A DNA stretch of 64,000 nucleotides, taken from Haloarcula argentinensis DSM 12282. GTDB taxonomy: Archaea > Halobacteriota > Halobacteria > Halobacteriales > Haloarculaceae. Below the pieces are notes generated by a model. It did not search any database and was not told the DNA's origin. It saw only the letters and a list, made by a program, of their open reading frames with translations. The stretch lies in NCBI GenBank assembly GCA_000336895.1, contig AOLX01000017.1:116648-180647 (forward strand), read 5' to 3'. Position numbers and translations under genes: made by a program. Shown here one piece after another: positions 18,031-27,021 of the stretch (position 1 is the stretch's first letter; the number at the start of each line of letters is the position of its first letter).

Positions 18031-20547
18031 ATGGACTACCAGCGCTACATCGATTGGGCGGACGACCGCATCGTCCACGATTCACGGAAGGTGGTGCTTC
18101 TCTTCCTAGTCGTGACGGTGGTCTTCAGCGCCGGCCTCGGGAGCGTCTCGACTAACTCCGGGACATCGCAGTTTACGACCGACTTGCCGGCTGAGGAGGC
18201 ACTGCAGGAGGTCAATGACAAGTTCTCGCCGACCTTCTCACCGGATACAGGGAGTACACAGCTCATCCAGCGGGAGACCAACGTGCTCTCGAAGCCGGCG
18301 CTGCTTCGGATGCTCAGGTCACAGCATCGATTAGAACAGCACGCGGAACTCCGTGTCACGTCGACGTCAAGCGCCGCCAGCATCGTCGCCCAACAGCTAA
18401 ACCCGGAGGCGACGACGACCGAACAGCAGGTCTATGCTGTCGAATCAGCGACGCCAAGTGAGATCGATGCCGCCGTCAGGCGCGCGGCCGAGCAGAATCC
18501 CCGGTTCGAATCGCTACTGAGCAAGGACTTCAACCGCAAAGCTGCCTCGGCGTCGGCGACAATCGGCGTCGTCACACACGAGGTCCCGGCCGGCATCTCC
18601 TCCGGGTCGGGGCAGGGTGGTTCGAGTCCGCTGACGAGCATCCAGAAACAGTCCGGGTTCACTGTCGCCAGCGCTGACCACGGTGGCATTACCCTGTTCG
18701 GCAGTGGTATCGTTGCGGACGAGTTCTCGAACGTCGTCGGCGACTCGCTCATCCTGACGGTGCCCGCAGCAGTGCTGTTCATCCTGTTTTTCCTGACGAT
18801 TGCCTACCGCGACCTCGCAGACATGGCACTCGGCCTGCTCGCGCTGTTTATGGCCGTCGTCTGGACGTTCGGCTTCATGGGGCTTGCCGGCATCCCCTTC
18901 TCGCAGATGCTCATTGCCGTGCCACCGCTGTTACTGGCAGTCGGTATCGACTTCGGGATTCACGCCGTCAACCGGTATCGGGAGGAGCGCGAAACCGGAG
19001 AATCTATCCAGAAGTCGATGCGGATCACGACCGACCAGCTGCTCGTCGCGTTCTTCATTGTGACCGGGACGACGGTCATCGGGTTCGCTGCGAATCTCAC
19101 CAGCGCACTGCCGCCGATTCAGGACTTCGGCTACGTGGCCTCTGTCGGTATCACATTCACCTTCCTCATCTTCGGGGTGTTCCTGCCCGCAGCAAAGGTG
19201 GAACTGGACCGGCTCCGCCAGCGCTACCCCATTCCGACGTTCAGCGAGACGCCGCTGGGCGCAGAGGATTCGGCACTCAGCGGCGTGTTGCGCGGTGGTG
19301 TCGTCATCGCGAACCGCGCCCCGATCATCTTCCTCGTACTCATCCTCGTGTCGACGGTCGGTGCCAGCTACTACGCCACCGGCGTCTCGACCTCGTTCAG
19401 TCAGGAGGACTTTCTGCCGCCCGAGGAAAACCCGGACTTCGTCGAGGCCCTGCCGGAACCGTTCGCCCCAAGCGAATACACTGTAACGGAGGTGACGAAC
19501 TTCCTCGATGAGCGGTTCGATACGACCCAGTCCAGTGAAGCGACGGTGTACGTAGAGGGGCCAATGCGGAACGACGCGGCGCTCGAACAGATGTATCGGG
19601 CGGGCAACAACCCGCCGGACTCGTTCGTCCGGGAAGACGGGCGGGCTGATTCGACATCTATCGTGACGGTCATTCAGGATCAGGCAGAGCGCGACCCCGA
19701 GTTCCGCCGGATGGTCGAACGCAACGACCGGAACGACAACGGGGTCCCTGACGATAATCTCGAGGAGATATACGAGTATCTGCTCGACTCGCCGGCCCGT
19801 AGTACGGCGCTCGAATACATCACTGAGGACTATCGGAGCGCACGCGTCGTCTACACGGTCGAATCGGACGCGTCCGACGCAGAGGTGACCGCCGACGCGC
19901 GAAGCGTTGCCGACGACTTCCGGTATGAAGCGACGGCAACCGGCTCTGTCGTCGTGTTCCAGGCCGTCTCGGACCTCATTCTGGAGTCAGCCATCCAGTC
20001 ACTGGCGATCGCGCTTGTCGGCTCATCGGTGTTCCTCATCCTCATCTACAATATGCTGGAGGGGCGGCCGTCGCTCGGCCTCGTGAACATGATTCCCGTT
20101 GTCGTCACAGTGGCGTGGCTCGGCGGAACGATGCGACTGCTCAGCATCCCGTTCAACGCGCTCACAGCGACAATGCTGGCGATAACTATCGGGCTGGGGG
20201 TCGACTACTCTGTCCACGTCACCCACCGGTTCGCCGACGAGTTCAAGAAGAACGACCTCGAAACGGCACTGGACCGAACGGTTCGCGGGACTGGCGGGGC
20301 GCTGTTCGGGAGTATGCTCACCACGACATTCGGCATCGGTGTGCTCGGGCTGGCTGTGTTCCCCGCAATCGGCCAGTTCGGCATCCTGACGGCAATGTCG
20401 ATCGGGTACGCGTTCCTCACCTCCCTGATGGTGATCCCGTCCGCGCTCGTCGTCTGGGACCGGGTGTTCAACGCTGACTGGTCGATTCGTGGCCTACTCG
20501 GGTTGGGGCGATCGCGTCCACCCGCACCCGTCGACGGCGACGACTGA
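18031..20547 (+). CDS. RND superfamily transporter, MMPL family
   Basis: An 838-residue permease with the RND two-fold layout: TM1 at about 20-40, a large external loop, helices 2-6 at about 235-395, then a repeat of TM7 (about 430), a second large loop, and helices 8-12 at about 650-810. GIDFGIHAVNRYREE and GVDYSVHVTHRFADE are the paired proton-relay motifs of the MMPL/HAE3 group. It probably exports lipids or hydrophobic compounds using the membrane ion gradient. It is surely cotranscribed with the S-layer-like gene and likely controlled by the TetR protein at 15277. Substrate unknown. Confidence 0.88.
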   Translation: MDYQRYIDWADDRIVHDSRKVVLLFLVVTVVFSAGLGSVSTNSGTSQFTTDLPAEEALQEVNDKFSPTFSPDTGSTQLIQRETNVLSKPALLRMLRSQHRLEQHAELRVTSTSSAASIVAQQLNPEATTTEQQVYAVESATPSEIDAAVRRAAEQNPRFESLLSKDFNRKAASASATIGVVTHEVPAGISSGSGQGGSSPLTSIQKQSGFTVASADHGGITLFGSGIVADEFSNVVGDSLILTVPAAVLFILFFLTIAYRDLADMALGLLALFMAVVWTFGFMGLAGIPFSQMLIAVPPLLLAVGIDFGIHAVNRYREERETGESIQKSMRITTDQLLVAFFIVTGTTVIGFAANLTSALPPIQDFGYVASVGITFTFLIFGVFLPAAKVELDRLRQRYPIPTFSETPLGAEDSALSGVLRGGVVIANRAPIIFLVLILVSTVGASYYATGVSTSFSQEDFLPPEENPDFVEALPEPFAPSEYTVTEVTNFLDERFDTTQSSEATVYVEGPMRNDAALEQMYRAGNNPPDSFVREDGRADSTSIVTVIQDQAERDPEFRRMVERNDRNDNGVPDDNLEEIYEYLLDSPARSTALEYITEDYRSARVVYTVESDASDAEVTADARSVADDFRYEATATGSVVVFQAVSDLILESAIQSLAIALVGSSVFLILIYNMLEGRPSLGLVNMIPVVVTVAWLGGTMRLLSIPFNALTATMLAITIGLGVDYSVHVTHRFADEFKKNDLETALDRTVRGTGGALFGSMLTTTFGIGVLGLAVFPAIGQFGILTAMSIGYAFLTSLMVIPSALVVWDRVFNADWSIRGLLGLGRSRPPAPVDGDD

Positions 20548-20637
20548 GCCGTGGCCGCGGGCACGGCCCACCCCGGTCGTGTCCGGGCGAAACACGCCAC
20601 TGAAGCCTTTATTTGCTGGCATCGTCCTAGCACTGGT

Positions 20638-22038
20638 ATGACTCACGTCGTTATCATCGGCGCGTATGGCAGTGCCGGGGCCGCAGTCGCCGGCGACCTT
20701 GTCGAGGCGGACGACATCGAACTCACGCTCATCGACAACGGCGAGCCCGGCGGCGGCCTCTGTATCCTCCGTGGCTGTATGCCATCCAAGGAAGTGCTCT
20801 CCGCAGGGGCACATCGCTTTCAGGCGCGCCACGACGACCGTCTCGTCGGCGACGTGCCCGAAGTTGATCTGGAGGCCGTCGTCGAACGCAAGGACGACCA
20901 CGTGCTGGGCTGGGCCGGGCACCGGCGAGACTCCGTCCACGAGATGGCCGAGCGCGACGACGTGACGTTCATCCACGACACTGCCACGTTCGTCGACGAG
21001 CACACGGTCCGGGCCGGCGGCGAGGAACACGAGGCCGACTACGTCGTCATCGCGACCGGCTCCAGCGTGAACGTCCCGGACACGCCCGGCATCGACGAGG
21101 TCGACTTCATGACCAGCGACCAGGTACTCGACGCAACGGAGTTCCCTGACTCAGGCATCGTGATGGGCTTCGGGTACATCGGGATGGAGCTGGTCCCGTA
21201 TCTGGCGGAGGCCGGCGGCATGGAGCTCACCGTTATCGAGCACGACGACCGGCCAATCGACGAAGGCGACCCGGAGTTCGGCGACGAGGCGCTCGACATC
21301 TACGAGGACAACTGGGACGTGACCATTCCGACGAACTGCTACGAGAAGGAGCTGGAGGAGACTGCGGACGGCGGCGTCCGCCTCACCGTCGAGTACGACG
21401 ACGGGGGCGAGGAGACGTTCGAGGCCGACCAGCTGTTCCTGTTTACCGGTCGTCGCCCGACCGTCGAGGGGCTCGGCCTGGAGAACACACCCGTCTCCGT
21501 CGAAGGCGACTGGGCGAAAGACACGATGCAGACTCGTGACGCAGACCATATCTACGCCGTCGGCGACGTCAACGGCAAAGAGCCGATTCTCCACGTCGCC
21601 AAGGAACAGGGCTTCACCGCGGCCGAGAATATCCTCCAGCAGGAGGCCGGTGGCTCACTCGAAGAATACCGGAACGTCCACCACCACGTCATCTTCTCCG
21701 GGCTGGGCGTGTATCCGTTCGCTCGCGTCGGCCACAACGAGGAGACGGCGAAAGAGGCGGGCTACGACGTCGTCACGGCGACGCGACAGGCCAGCGACGA
21801 TGGCGTGTTCAAGTCGAAAGACGTGCCCGAGGGGCTTGCGAAGCTCGTCGTCGACGCTTCGGATGGAACAGTACTCGGCTGGCAGGGCCTGCACTACCAC
21901 GCGGACAGCTTCGCCAAGACGTTCCAGACCATCGTCGAACTCGGCCTTGACGTGCGTGACCTGCCGGACCGGGCCTACCACCCGACGCTCCCCGAAAACG
22001 TCGACGGCCTCATCCGAGACTGCGTCGACCAGCTATAG
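20638..22038 (+). CDS. FAD-dependent pyridine nucleotide-disulfide oxidoreductase (dihydrolipoyl dehydrogenase-like)
   Basis: A 466-residue class I flavoprotein disulfide reductase. The FAD GxGxxG-like stretch VVIIGAYGSAGAAVAGD is slightly degenerate, the redox-active CILRGC motif (two Cys four residues apart) is present, and a second NAD-binding region (GIVMGFGYIGMELVP) follows. The C-terminal dimer domain carries the base HPTLPE, the normal His-Glu dyad. Members reduce lipoyl, glutathione or metal substrates; no 2-oxoacid dehydrogenase genes are nearby, so the partner is unknown. ATG 20638 is chosen because the leading residues match the FAD fold. Its stop abuts that of the convergent kinase. 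Confidence 0.8.
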   Translation: MTHVVIIGAYGSAGAAVAGDLVEADDIELTLIDNGEPGGGLCILRGCMPSKEVLSAGAHRFQARHDDRLVGDVPEVDLEAVVERKDDHVLGWAGHRRDSVHEMAERDDVTFIHDTATFVDEHTVRAGGEEHEADYVVIATGSSVNVPDTPGIDEVDFMTSDQVLDATEFPDSGIVMGFGYIGMELVPYLAEAGGMELTVIEHDDRPIDEGDPEFGDEALDIYEDNWDVTIPTNCYEKELEETADGGVRLTVEYDDGGEETFEADQLFLFTGRRPTVEGLGLENTPVSVEGDWAKDTMQTRDADHIYAVGDVNGKEPILHVAKEQGFTAAENILQQEAGGSLEEYRNVHHHVIFSGLGVYPFARVGHNEETAKEAGYDVVTATRQASDDGVFKSKDVPEGLAKLVVDASDGTVLGWQGLHYHADSFAKTFQTIVELGLDVRDLPDRAYHPTLPENVDGLIRDCVDQL

Positions 22039-23985
22039 TTACTCGATCTGAATACCGGTCACGTCGAAGCGCGTACCGCCGTCCTCGCTTTCCGAGATGG
22101 TAATCCGAGCACCGTGTGCGTCGACGATTTCGGAGACGATAGCCAGCCCGAAGCCGGTCCCGTCGTCGCTTGTGGTGTAGCCGCGCTCGAACACCTTTTC
22201 ACGCGTGTCCTCGGGAATACCGGGACCGTCGTCGGCCACGTAGAATCCCCGCCCGTCCGGCAGCGTCCCGACACGGACGGTTACGGGATCGTCGCTCTCA
22301 TCGGCCGCCGTCTGACTGCTCCCGTGTTCCACGCTGTTTCGGAAGAGGTTCTCAAACAGTTGCTGCAGACGTGTCTGGTCACCCGTGATCCGCGCGTCCG
22401 TGTCGGCGCGTTCGAGCGTCGCGTCCGAACTCTCGACGGTGTCCCAGGCGGCCGTAATGATATCGTCTAGCGACGCTTCGGTCGCGTCGATGACTTTGTG
22501 GCCGCCGCGGGCGAGCGCGAGTACGTCGTCGATGAGTTCGTCCATCCGTTCGAGCGACCGCTGGAGTGCCTCGACGTGCTCCGGGTCCCCGTCGTACGCC
22601 TCGTCGACAAGCGTGAGCCGGCCGAACGCGACATTGAGCGGGTTCCGGAGGTCGTGGCTGACGACGCTGGCGAACTTCTCCAGTCGGTTTCGCTCGCGGG
22701 TGAGTTCCTGTTCGCGGCGTTCGCGCTCCTGTTCGTAACTGACCCAGTTTCCCATCAACTCCACGAGCGTGACTTCCCACTCGGAGAAGGAATCGCGGGG
22801 CTCCGTGCCGTAGAAGCAGAACGTGCCGTACACCGAGCCGTCGACGACAACGGGCGTTCCGAGGTAACAGGAGACGCCCATCTCCGTGTAGCCAGCCCGT
22901 TCAGCCAGTTCCGGTCGGTCTTCGGCGATGTCGGCGAGGACCAGTGTCTGCTCCTCGACGACGGCCCGCTCGCAGTTCGTCGTGTCCAGCGGGACTGCAT
23001 CGCCCGCCTCGATGGCTCCTCTCCGGTCGCGGACGATTTCGAAGACGTACATATCGCCATCGATGCGTGAGAGCGCGGCCGTTTCGGTTCCGAGGGCGTG
23101 CTGCCCGATTTCGAGCAGGCGCTCGACCTTGTCCTCGAAATTGAGATCCTTGCGGGAGATGACCCGGTAAATCTCTCGAAGTGTCCGCTCTCTACCCCTT
23201 ATCTCCTCCTCGTGCTTGTGGCGCTCAGTGATGTCACGGAAGTACACCGAAATCCCGGTTGGCGACGGGTACACAGATACCTCGAACCACGTCTGCAGTG
23301 GTTCGAAGTACGCCTCGAAGGACGCTGGCTCCTGCTGTGTCATCGCCTGTCGGTACTGCTTGCTGAACTCTGTTCCTTCTATCGACGGGACCGCCTCCCA
23401 GATGTTTTGCCCCAGCAAGTCAGTGGTATCTCCGTCGACCGCCATCGCACGGCCGATGACGCGCCGGCCGCGTTCGTTAGCGTAGGTAAACTCCCAGTTT
23501 TCATCGACCGCGAAGAACGCGTCGGTCATCCGGTCGAGGATGTCCGACTCCTCCTGATAGCGGGCGACAGCGGAGGTAATTCGCTGTCGGAGCAGTTCCG
23601 TCTGCTCCGAAAGCGGCGTTTTCGTCACGTAGTCTGTGACGCCAGCAGAGATAGCGTCGCTGGCTACGCTCTCGTCGCCGTCGTCAGTGAAGAGGAGAAA
23701 GGGGAGGTCAAAGGACTGGTCCCGGACCACGCTCAACAGTTCGATTCCGTCTCGGTCCGGGAGTCGGTACTCGCTAACGACGCAGTCGTAGGACGCGTCT
23801 TCGAGGGCATTGAGCGCGTCGTCCGCCGTCTCACATACCGTCACAGTGAACTCGTCGGCGCTACCAGTCAGCGTCTCTTTGACCGCCGTGATGTCGTCGC
23901 AGTCCGCGTCGACATAGAGAACGCGTACCCGCCCGGTAGTTCCATCCGCCCCGTGACGGTTCGGCGTGGCCACGGGTGTATCCAT
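22039..23985 (-). CDS. hybrid sensor histidine kinase: receiver-PAS-GAF-HisKA-HATPase
   Basis: A 648-residue cytoplasmic kinase without TM helices. Residues about 20-140 are a receiver-like domain in which the phospho-acceptor position is Glu (DCVVSEYRLPD, Glu72) instead of Asp, so it may not be phosphorylatable. A PAS domain (RMTDAFFAVDENWEFTYANE), a GAF domain with the disulphide-capable CFYGTEPRD region, the HisKA H-box (FASVVSHDLRNPLN) and HATPase boxes (NLFRNSVEHG, DDGPGIPED, GFGLAIV) follow. The target is unknown as no regulator is adjacent. The start 23985 is chosen over an upstream ATG in an A+T-rich, noncoding-looking stretch. Confidence 0.88.
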   Translation of the reverse strand: MDTPVATPNRHGADGTTGRVRVLYVDADCDDITAVKETLTGSADEFTVTVCETADDALNALEDASYDCVVSEYRLPDRDGIELLSVVRDQSFDLPFLLFTDDGDESVASDAISAGVTDYVTKTPLSEQTELLRQRITSAVARYQEESDILDRMTDAFFAVDENWEFTYANERGRRVIGRAMAVDGDTTDLLGQNIWEAVPSIEGTEFSKQYRQAMTQQEPASFEAYFEPLQTWFEVSVYPSPTGISVYFRDITERHKHEEEIRGRERTLREIYRVISRKDLNFEDKVERLLEIGQHALGTETAALSRIDGDMYVFEIVRDRRGAIEAGDAVPLDTTNCERAVVEEQTLVLADIAEDRPELAERAGYTEMGVSCYLGTPVVVDGSVYGTFCFYGTEPRDSFSEWEVTLVELMGNWVSYEQERERREQELTRERNRLEKFASVVSHDLRNPLNVAFGRLTLVDEAYDGDPEHVEALQRSLERMDELIDDVLALARGGHKVIDATEASLDDIITAAWDTVESSDATLERADTDARITGDQTRLQQLFENLFRNSVEHGSSQTAADESDDPVTVRVGTLPDGRGFYVADDGPGIPEDTREKVFERGYTTSDDGTGFGLAIVSEIVDAHGARITISESEDGGTRFDVTGIQIE

Positions 23986-24070
23986 ACACCTTCCAAGGCA
24001 TGTGGCGGTAAAGTTGTACCGCTGGTAAGCTTTCATTACCAGGGTTTGAGCCGGTATAGCGCCCGGTCAC

Positions 24071-24799
24071 TCAGTCGGGGCGGCGCGAGGAAAGCACCGG
24101 AATCTCGTCGATACGGTCCGCGGAAAGCGCGTCCCAATCGATGCCCGTTGGCGTCGTGTGTGTAGTCGCCGTCTCGACAGTGCGGTCCGGCGTCACGATC
24201 CAGTCCATCGGCACGTCGTGGTCGTCGACGGGAGCAGTGGTGTCGACGACGCCCGCCGGACCGCCCACGATCTGAAGTTCGTGGACCGTCGTCACGACCG
24301 GCGTCGTTCCGTCGACCAGCCCCAGTTCACGGAGAACAGCGTATTCGAGGTCGCTATACCCTTCGCCCTTCCCGATTCGCGCGCCGTCTTCGGTGACTGC
24401 GACCGATCCCGACACGACGAGGTCGACGCTCCCGACCGCCTCAGGGCCGACCTGTCGGGCGTGATCCGCGACGTTCGAAATCGCCGGCGCGGCTTCGATG
24501 TCGTCGAGGTCGTCGGGGTCGAGTTCGTAGAAACAGCGCTCGTCCCGAAGCCGTGGTACAGCCATATACACCGTTTTGCCGGCCCGCAGCGCCGCCCGGC
24601 GGACCGGGAGCTGTGGCGAATCCGGATTCGCCTTCACCGTCTCCGCGGCGTCCCAGACTGCTGTCTCGGTCAAGCGCTGTGCGGCCTCGCTCGCGCCCGC
24701 GAAGTTCGGAATCCGGTCGTGGGGCGGAAACGGAAACCGAGCGATACCGCGGTCTTCCAGCGCGTCCCAGACTGTTTCACGGATAGCTTGTTTGTCCAT
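24071..24799 (-). CDS. 5-formyltetrahydrofolate cyclo-ligase family protein
   Basis: A 242-residue protein of the FTHFS/5-FTHF cyclo-ligase superfamily. AAQRLTETAVWDAAETVKANPDSPQ, AGKTVYMAVPRLRDERCFYEL and DGARIGKGEGYSDLEY are conserved family blocks; the last is the cyclo-ligase nucleotide-binding GKGxGYxD motif. In bacteria the fold makes methenyl-THF, but in haloarchaea the exact substrate of this longer version is uncertain. It lies 4 bases after the btuF-like gene on the same strand, so they may be cotranscribed, though a metabolic link is not obvious. Start MDKQAIRE is chosen because it aligns with the family N-terminus. Confidence 0.8.
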   Translation of the reverse strand: MDKQAIRETVWDALEDRGIARFPFPPHDRIPNFAGASEAAQRLTETAVWDAAETVKANPDSPQLPVRRAALRAGKTVYMAVPRLRDERCFYELDPDDLDDIEAAPAISNVADHARQVGPEAVGSVDLVVSGSVAVTEDGARIGKGEGYSDLEYAVLRELGLVDGTTPVVTTVHELQIVGGPAGVVDTTAPVDDHDVPMDWIVTPDRTVETATTHTTPTGIDWDALSADRIDEIPVLSSRRPD

Positions 24800-24803
24800 G
24801 GCG

Positions 24804-25892
24804 CTACAGCCTCCGGCGGCGGAACTGCTGTGTGCAGACCAGCGCCAGCAGTGCGACAAGCGCCGCGACAGCTGTGAAACCGGGACCGCTGGCGTCGGTC
24901 GTGGACTGGTCAGTGCTCGGCGTGTGGTCCGCGGGCGTAGGCTCGCTCGTTTTGGTCACGGCTGACCGGGGAACGTAGCTGTCGGCGTCGTACCGGTCCG
25001 GATAGAGCTGCGCGGTGGCGTTGTGTGCGAACGAGACTACGCTCCGCGGGGCGGGCTGGTTGATGTTCCGCACCTGTACAGCGACCGTCGAATTGGTCTC
25101 GCCCGCAGTCGTGCTGGCGTAGGGCTCGGTCGTCGCGATGGTCGCCGTGTTCTCGGTGACGAAGAGCACCGCTGGGTCGAGTTGGAGGATGACCTCGTCG
25201 CTGAGCTGTGGGTATTTCGTGTGGTTGCGGGCCGCGACGTTTTCCGCGCCCGCGAGTTCGATGAGTGACGTGACGAAGGTGTTGCCCGCCGCCACGTACC
25301 CCCCGCCAAGCGGATACAGCGCCGTCGGTCGGTCCTCGGCATCGGCGGTGACCTGCCGAACGGAATCGACGTTCGCGTCCATCCAGGCGTTGGCTTCGCT
25401 CGCACCCTCGCAGTTACCGGTCAGGCGTCCGATAGTCGTCGTCTTTGTCCGGATATCCCCGATAGTCGTCGCGGCAGGGAGGTGATACACGGTGAGCCCG
25501 GCCTGTCGGAGCGGGGCCACGTCACCGGCGCTGGCGTTCGGCGCGATCACCAGATCCGGGTTCGTACTGACGACGCGCTCGACGTTGACGCCGAAGCTCG
25601 CGGAGACGTTCGTCCGACTCTCAGCCCCGTCCAGATAGCTTGCATACTGGGTGAGCCCGACCACCTGAGAGCGGCCGCCGATCTCCCACATCGTCTGGGC
25701 AGCCGAAGGGTTGATCGTCGTGACCCGATTCGGGCGCTCCTCAATAGTGACCTCAGTCCCGGTCGCGTCGGTCATCGTGACCGGAAACGAGCAGCCCTCC
25801 GCTTGTGTGGCTGCTGTTGCTGAAGCTGGAGTGACACCCGCGAACGAGCCGACAAGCAAGACAGAGACGAATACGAGAGAAAGTCGTCGCAT
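24804..25892 (-). CDS. btuF: cobalamin-type ABC transporter substrate-binding protein, PGF-CTERM anchored
   Basis: A 362-residue exported binding protein. A signal peptide is at residues 1-27 (SLVFVSVLLVGSFAGVTPASA). A class III (BtuF/FhuD-type) binding domain follows, with NRVTTINPSAAQTMWEIGG and NPDLVIAPNASAGDV. The C-terminus has a low-complexity TPSTDQSTTDASG stretch, then PGFTAVAALVALLAL and RRRR, the PGF-CTERM signal that an archaeosortase removes and replaces with a lipid. It is divergent from btuCD across 58 bases. B12 transport by BtuCDF in Halobacterium is established; the substrate here is inferred from that locus design. Confidence 0.82.
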   Translation of the reverse strand: MRRLSLVFVSVLLVGSFAGVTPASATAATQAEGCSFPVTMTDATGTEVTIEERPNRVTTINPSAAQTMWEIGGRSQVVGLTQYASYLDGAESRTNVSASFGVNVERVVSTNPDLVIAPNASAGDVAPLRQAGLTVYHLPAATTIGDIRTKTTTIGRLTGNCEGASEANAWMDANVDSVRQVTADAEDRPTALYPLGGGYVAAGNTFVTSLIELAGAENVAARNHTKYPQLSDEVILQLDPAVLFVTENTATIATTEPYASTTAGETNSTVAVQVRNINQPAPRSVVSFAHNATAQLYPDRYDADSYVPRSAVTKTSEPTPADHTPSTDQSTTDASGPGFTAVAALVALLALVCTQQFRRRRL

Positions 25893-25950
25893 ACCCTAGG
25901 CGGGTGTCAGGAGCAATAAATACTTATCTACTGCAACTGGGCTTTCATAC

Positions 25951-27021
25951 ATGCGTTTCGCGGGTCGGACCGTCGGGTGGTCGGCGGGGCTCGTCGCCGT
26001 CCTCTGTGCCGTGGTGACGACGAGCGCCGGCATCGGCCCGGTGTGGATTCCGCCCGATGTCGTCGGGAAAGTGCTGCTCAACGCCGTCGTCGTCCCGACT
26101 GGTATCTCGATCTCAGGCCCTGCCATCGACGTGACCACGGCCCACATGTTCTCCTACGGCGTAAGCGATCTCCAGACACAGATCGTGATGCAGGTCCGAC
26201 TCCCACGGATACTGCTCGGGGCGGTCGTCGGCTTCTCGCTCGCCGCTGCAGGGACGATCATGCAGGGCATCTTCCGGAACCCGATGGCTGACCCCTCTAT
26301 CATCGGCGTCTCCTCCGGCGCAGCGGTCGGCGCGGTCGGCTTCATCGTCGCGCCGGTCGTGATCCCGTTCGGACTCGGCCTCCGCGGCGCGGCCTTCGCG
26401 GGGGCGCTGGTCGCGGCCTTCGGCGTCTATCTTATCGCCACGCGGAACGGCCGGACACCGGTCGCGACGCTGTTGCTGGCCGGCGTCGCGATACAGACGT
26501 TTCTGGGCGCGGTGGTCTCGTTCCTGTTGCTCCACAGCGGCGAGAGCATCCGCCGGGCGCTGTACTGGCTGATGGGTCATCTCAAAGGCGCGTCCTGGCC
26601 CGAAGTGACTACCAGCGTCGTACTCGTCGCCGTCCCGTTCGTCGTGTTGCTCGCGTACGCACGCGACCTGAACGTCATGCTGCTCGGCGAGGAAGACGCA
26701 CAGAGCCTCGGTATCGAAGTCGAACGGACGAAGCGGGTCCTGCTCGCGCTATCGGCGGTCATCACGGCGGCGGGCGTCGCCGTCGCCGGCATCGTCGGCT
26801 TCGTCGGCCTCATTGTGCCTCACGTGATGCGGCTGCTCGTCGGGCCGGACCACCGGATACTGCTCCCGACGGCGGCCCTCGCCGGGGCGTCGTTCCTCGT
26901 GGCAACGGACACCCTCGCGCGCTCCGGCAGCGCCGAGGTCCCGGTCGGCATCGTCACCGCCGTCCTCGGCGCGCCGTTTTTCCTGTACTTGCTCCGAAAG
27001 CGGGAGGTGCACGAGTTATGA
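25951..27021 (+). CDS. btuC: FecCD/BtuC-type ABC transporter permease
   Basis: A 356-residue permease with about ten TM helices. GIVGFVGLIVPHVMRLLVGPDHR is the signature loop that contacts the ATPase, and ADPSIIGVSSGAAVGAV is the conserved first half motif; both are diagnostic of the BtuC/FhuB family. Its ATG follows a short A+T-rich promoter area shared with btuF. The last codons overlap the start of the ATPase gene (ATGA at 27018-27021), so the pair is translationally coupled. Substrate most likely cobalamin or a siderophore-type complex. Confidence 0.9.
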   Translation: MRFAGRTVGWSAGLVAVLCAVVTTSAGIGPVWIPPDVVGKVLLNAVVVPTGISISGPAIDVTTAHMFSYGVSDLQTQIVMQVRLPRILLGAVVGFSLAAAGTIMQGIFRNPMADPSIIGVSSGAAVGAVGFIVAPVVIPFGLGLRGAAFAGALVAAFGVYLIATRNGRTPVATLLLAGVAIQTFLGAVVSFLLLHSGESIRRALYWLMGHLKGASWPEVTTSVVLVAVPFVVLLAYARDLNVMLLGEEDAQSLGIEVERTKRVLLALSAVITAAGVAVAGIVGFVGLIVPHVMRLLVGPDHRILLPTAALAGASFLVATDTLARSGSAEVPVGIVTAVLGAPFFLYLLRKREVHEL

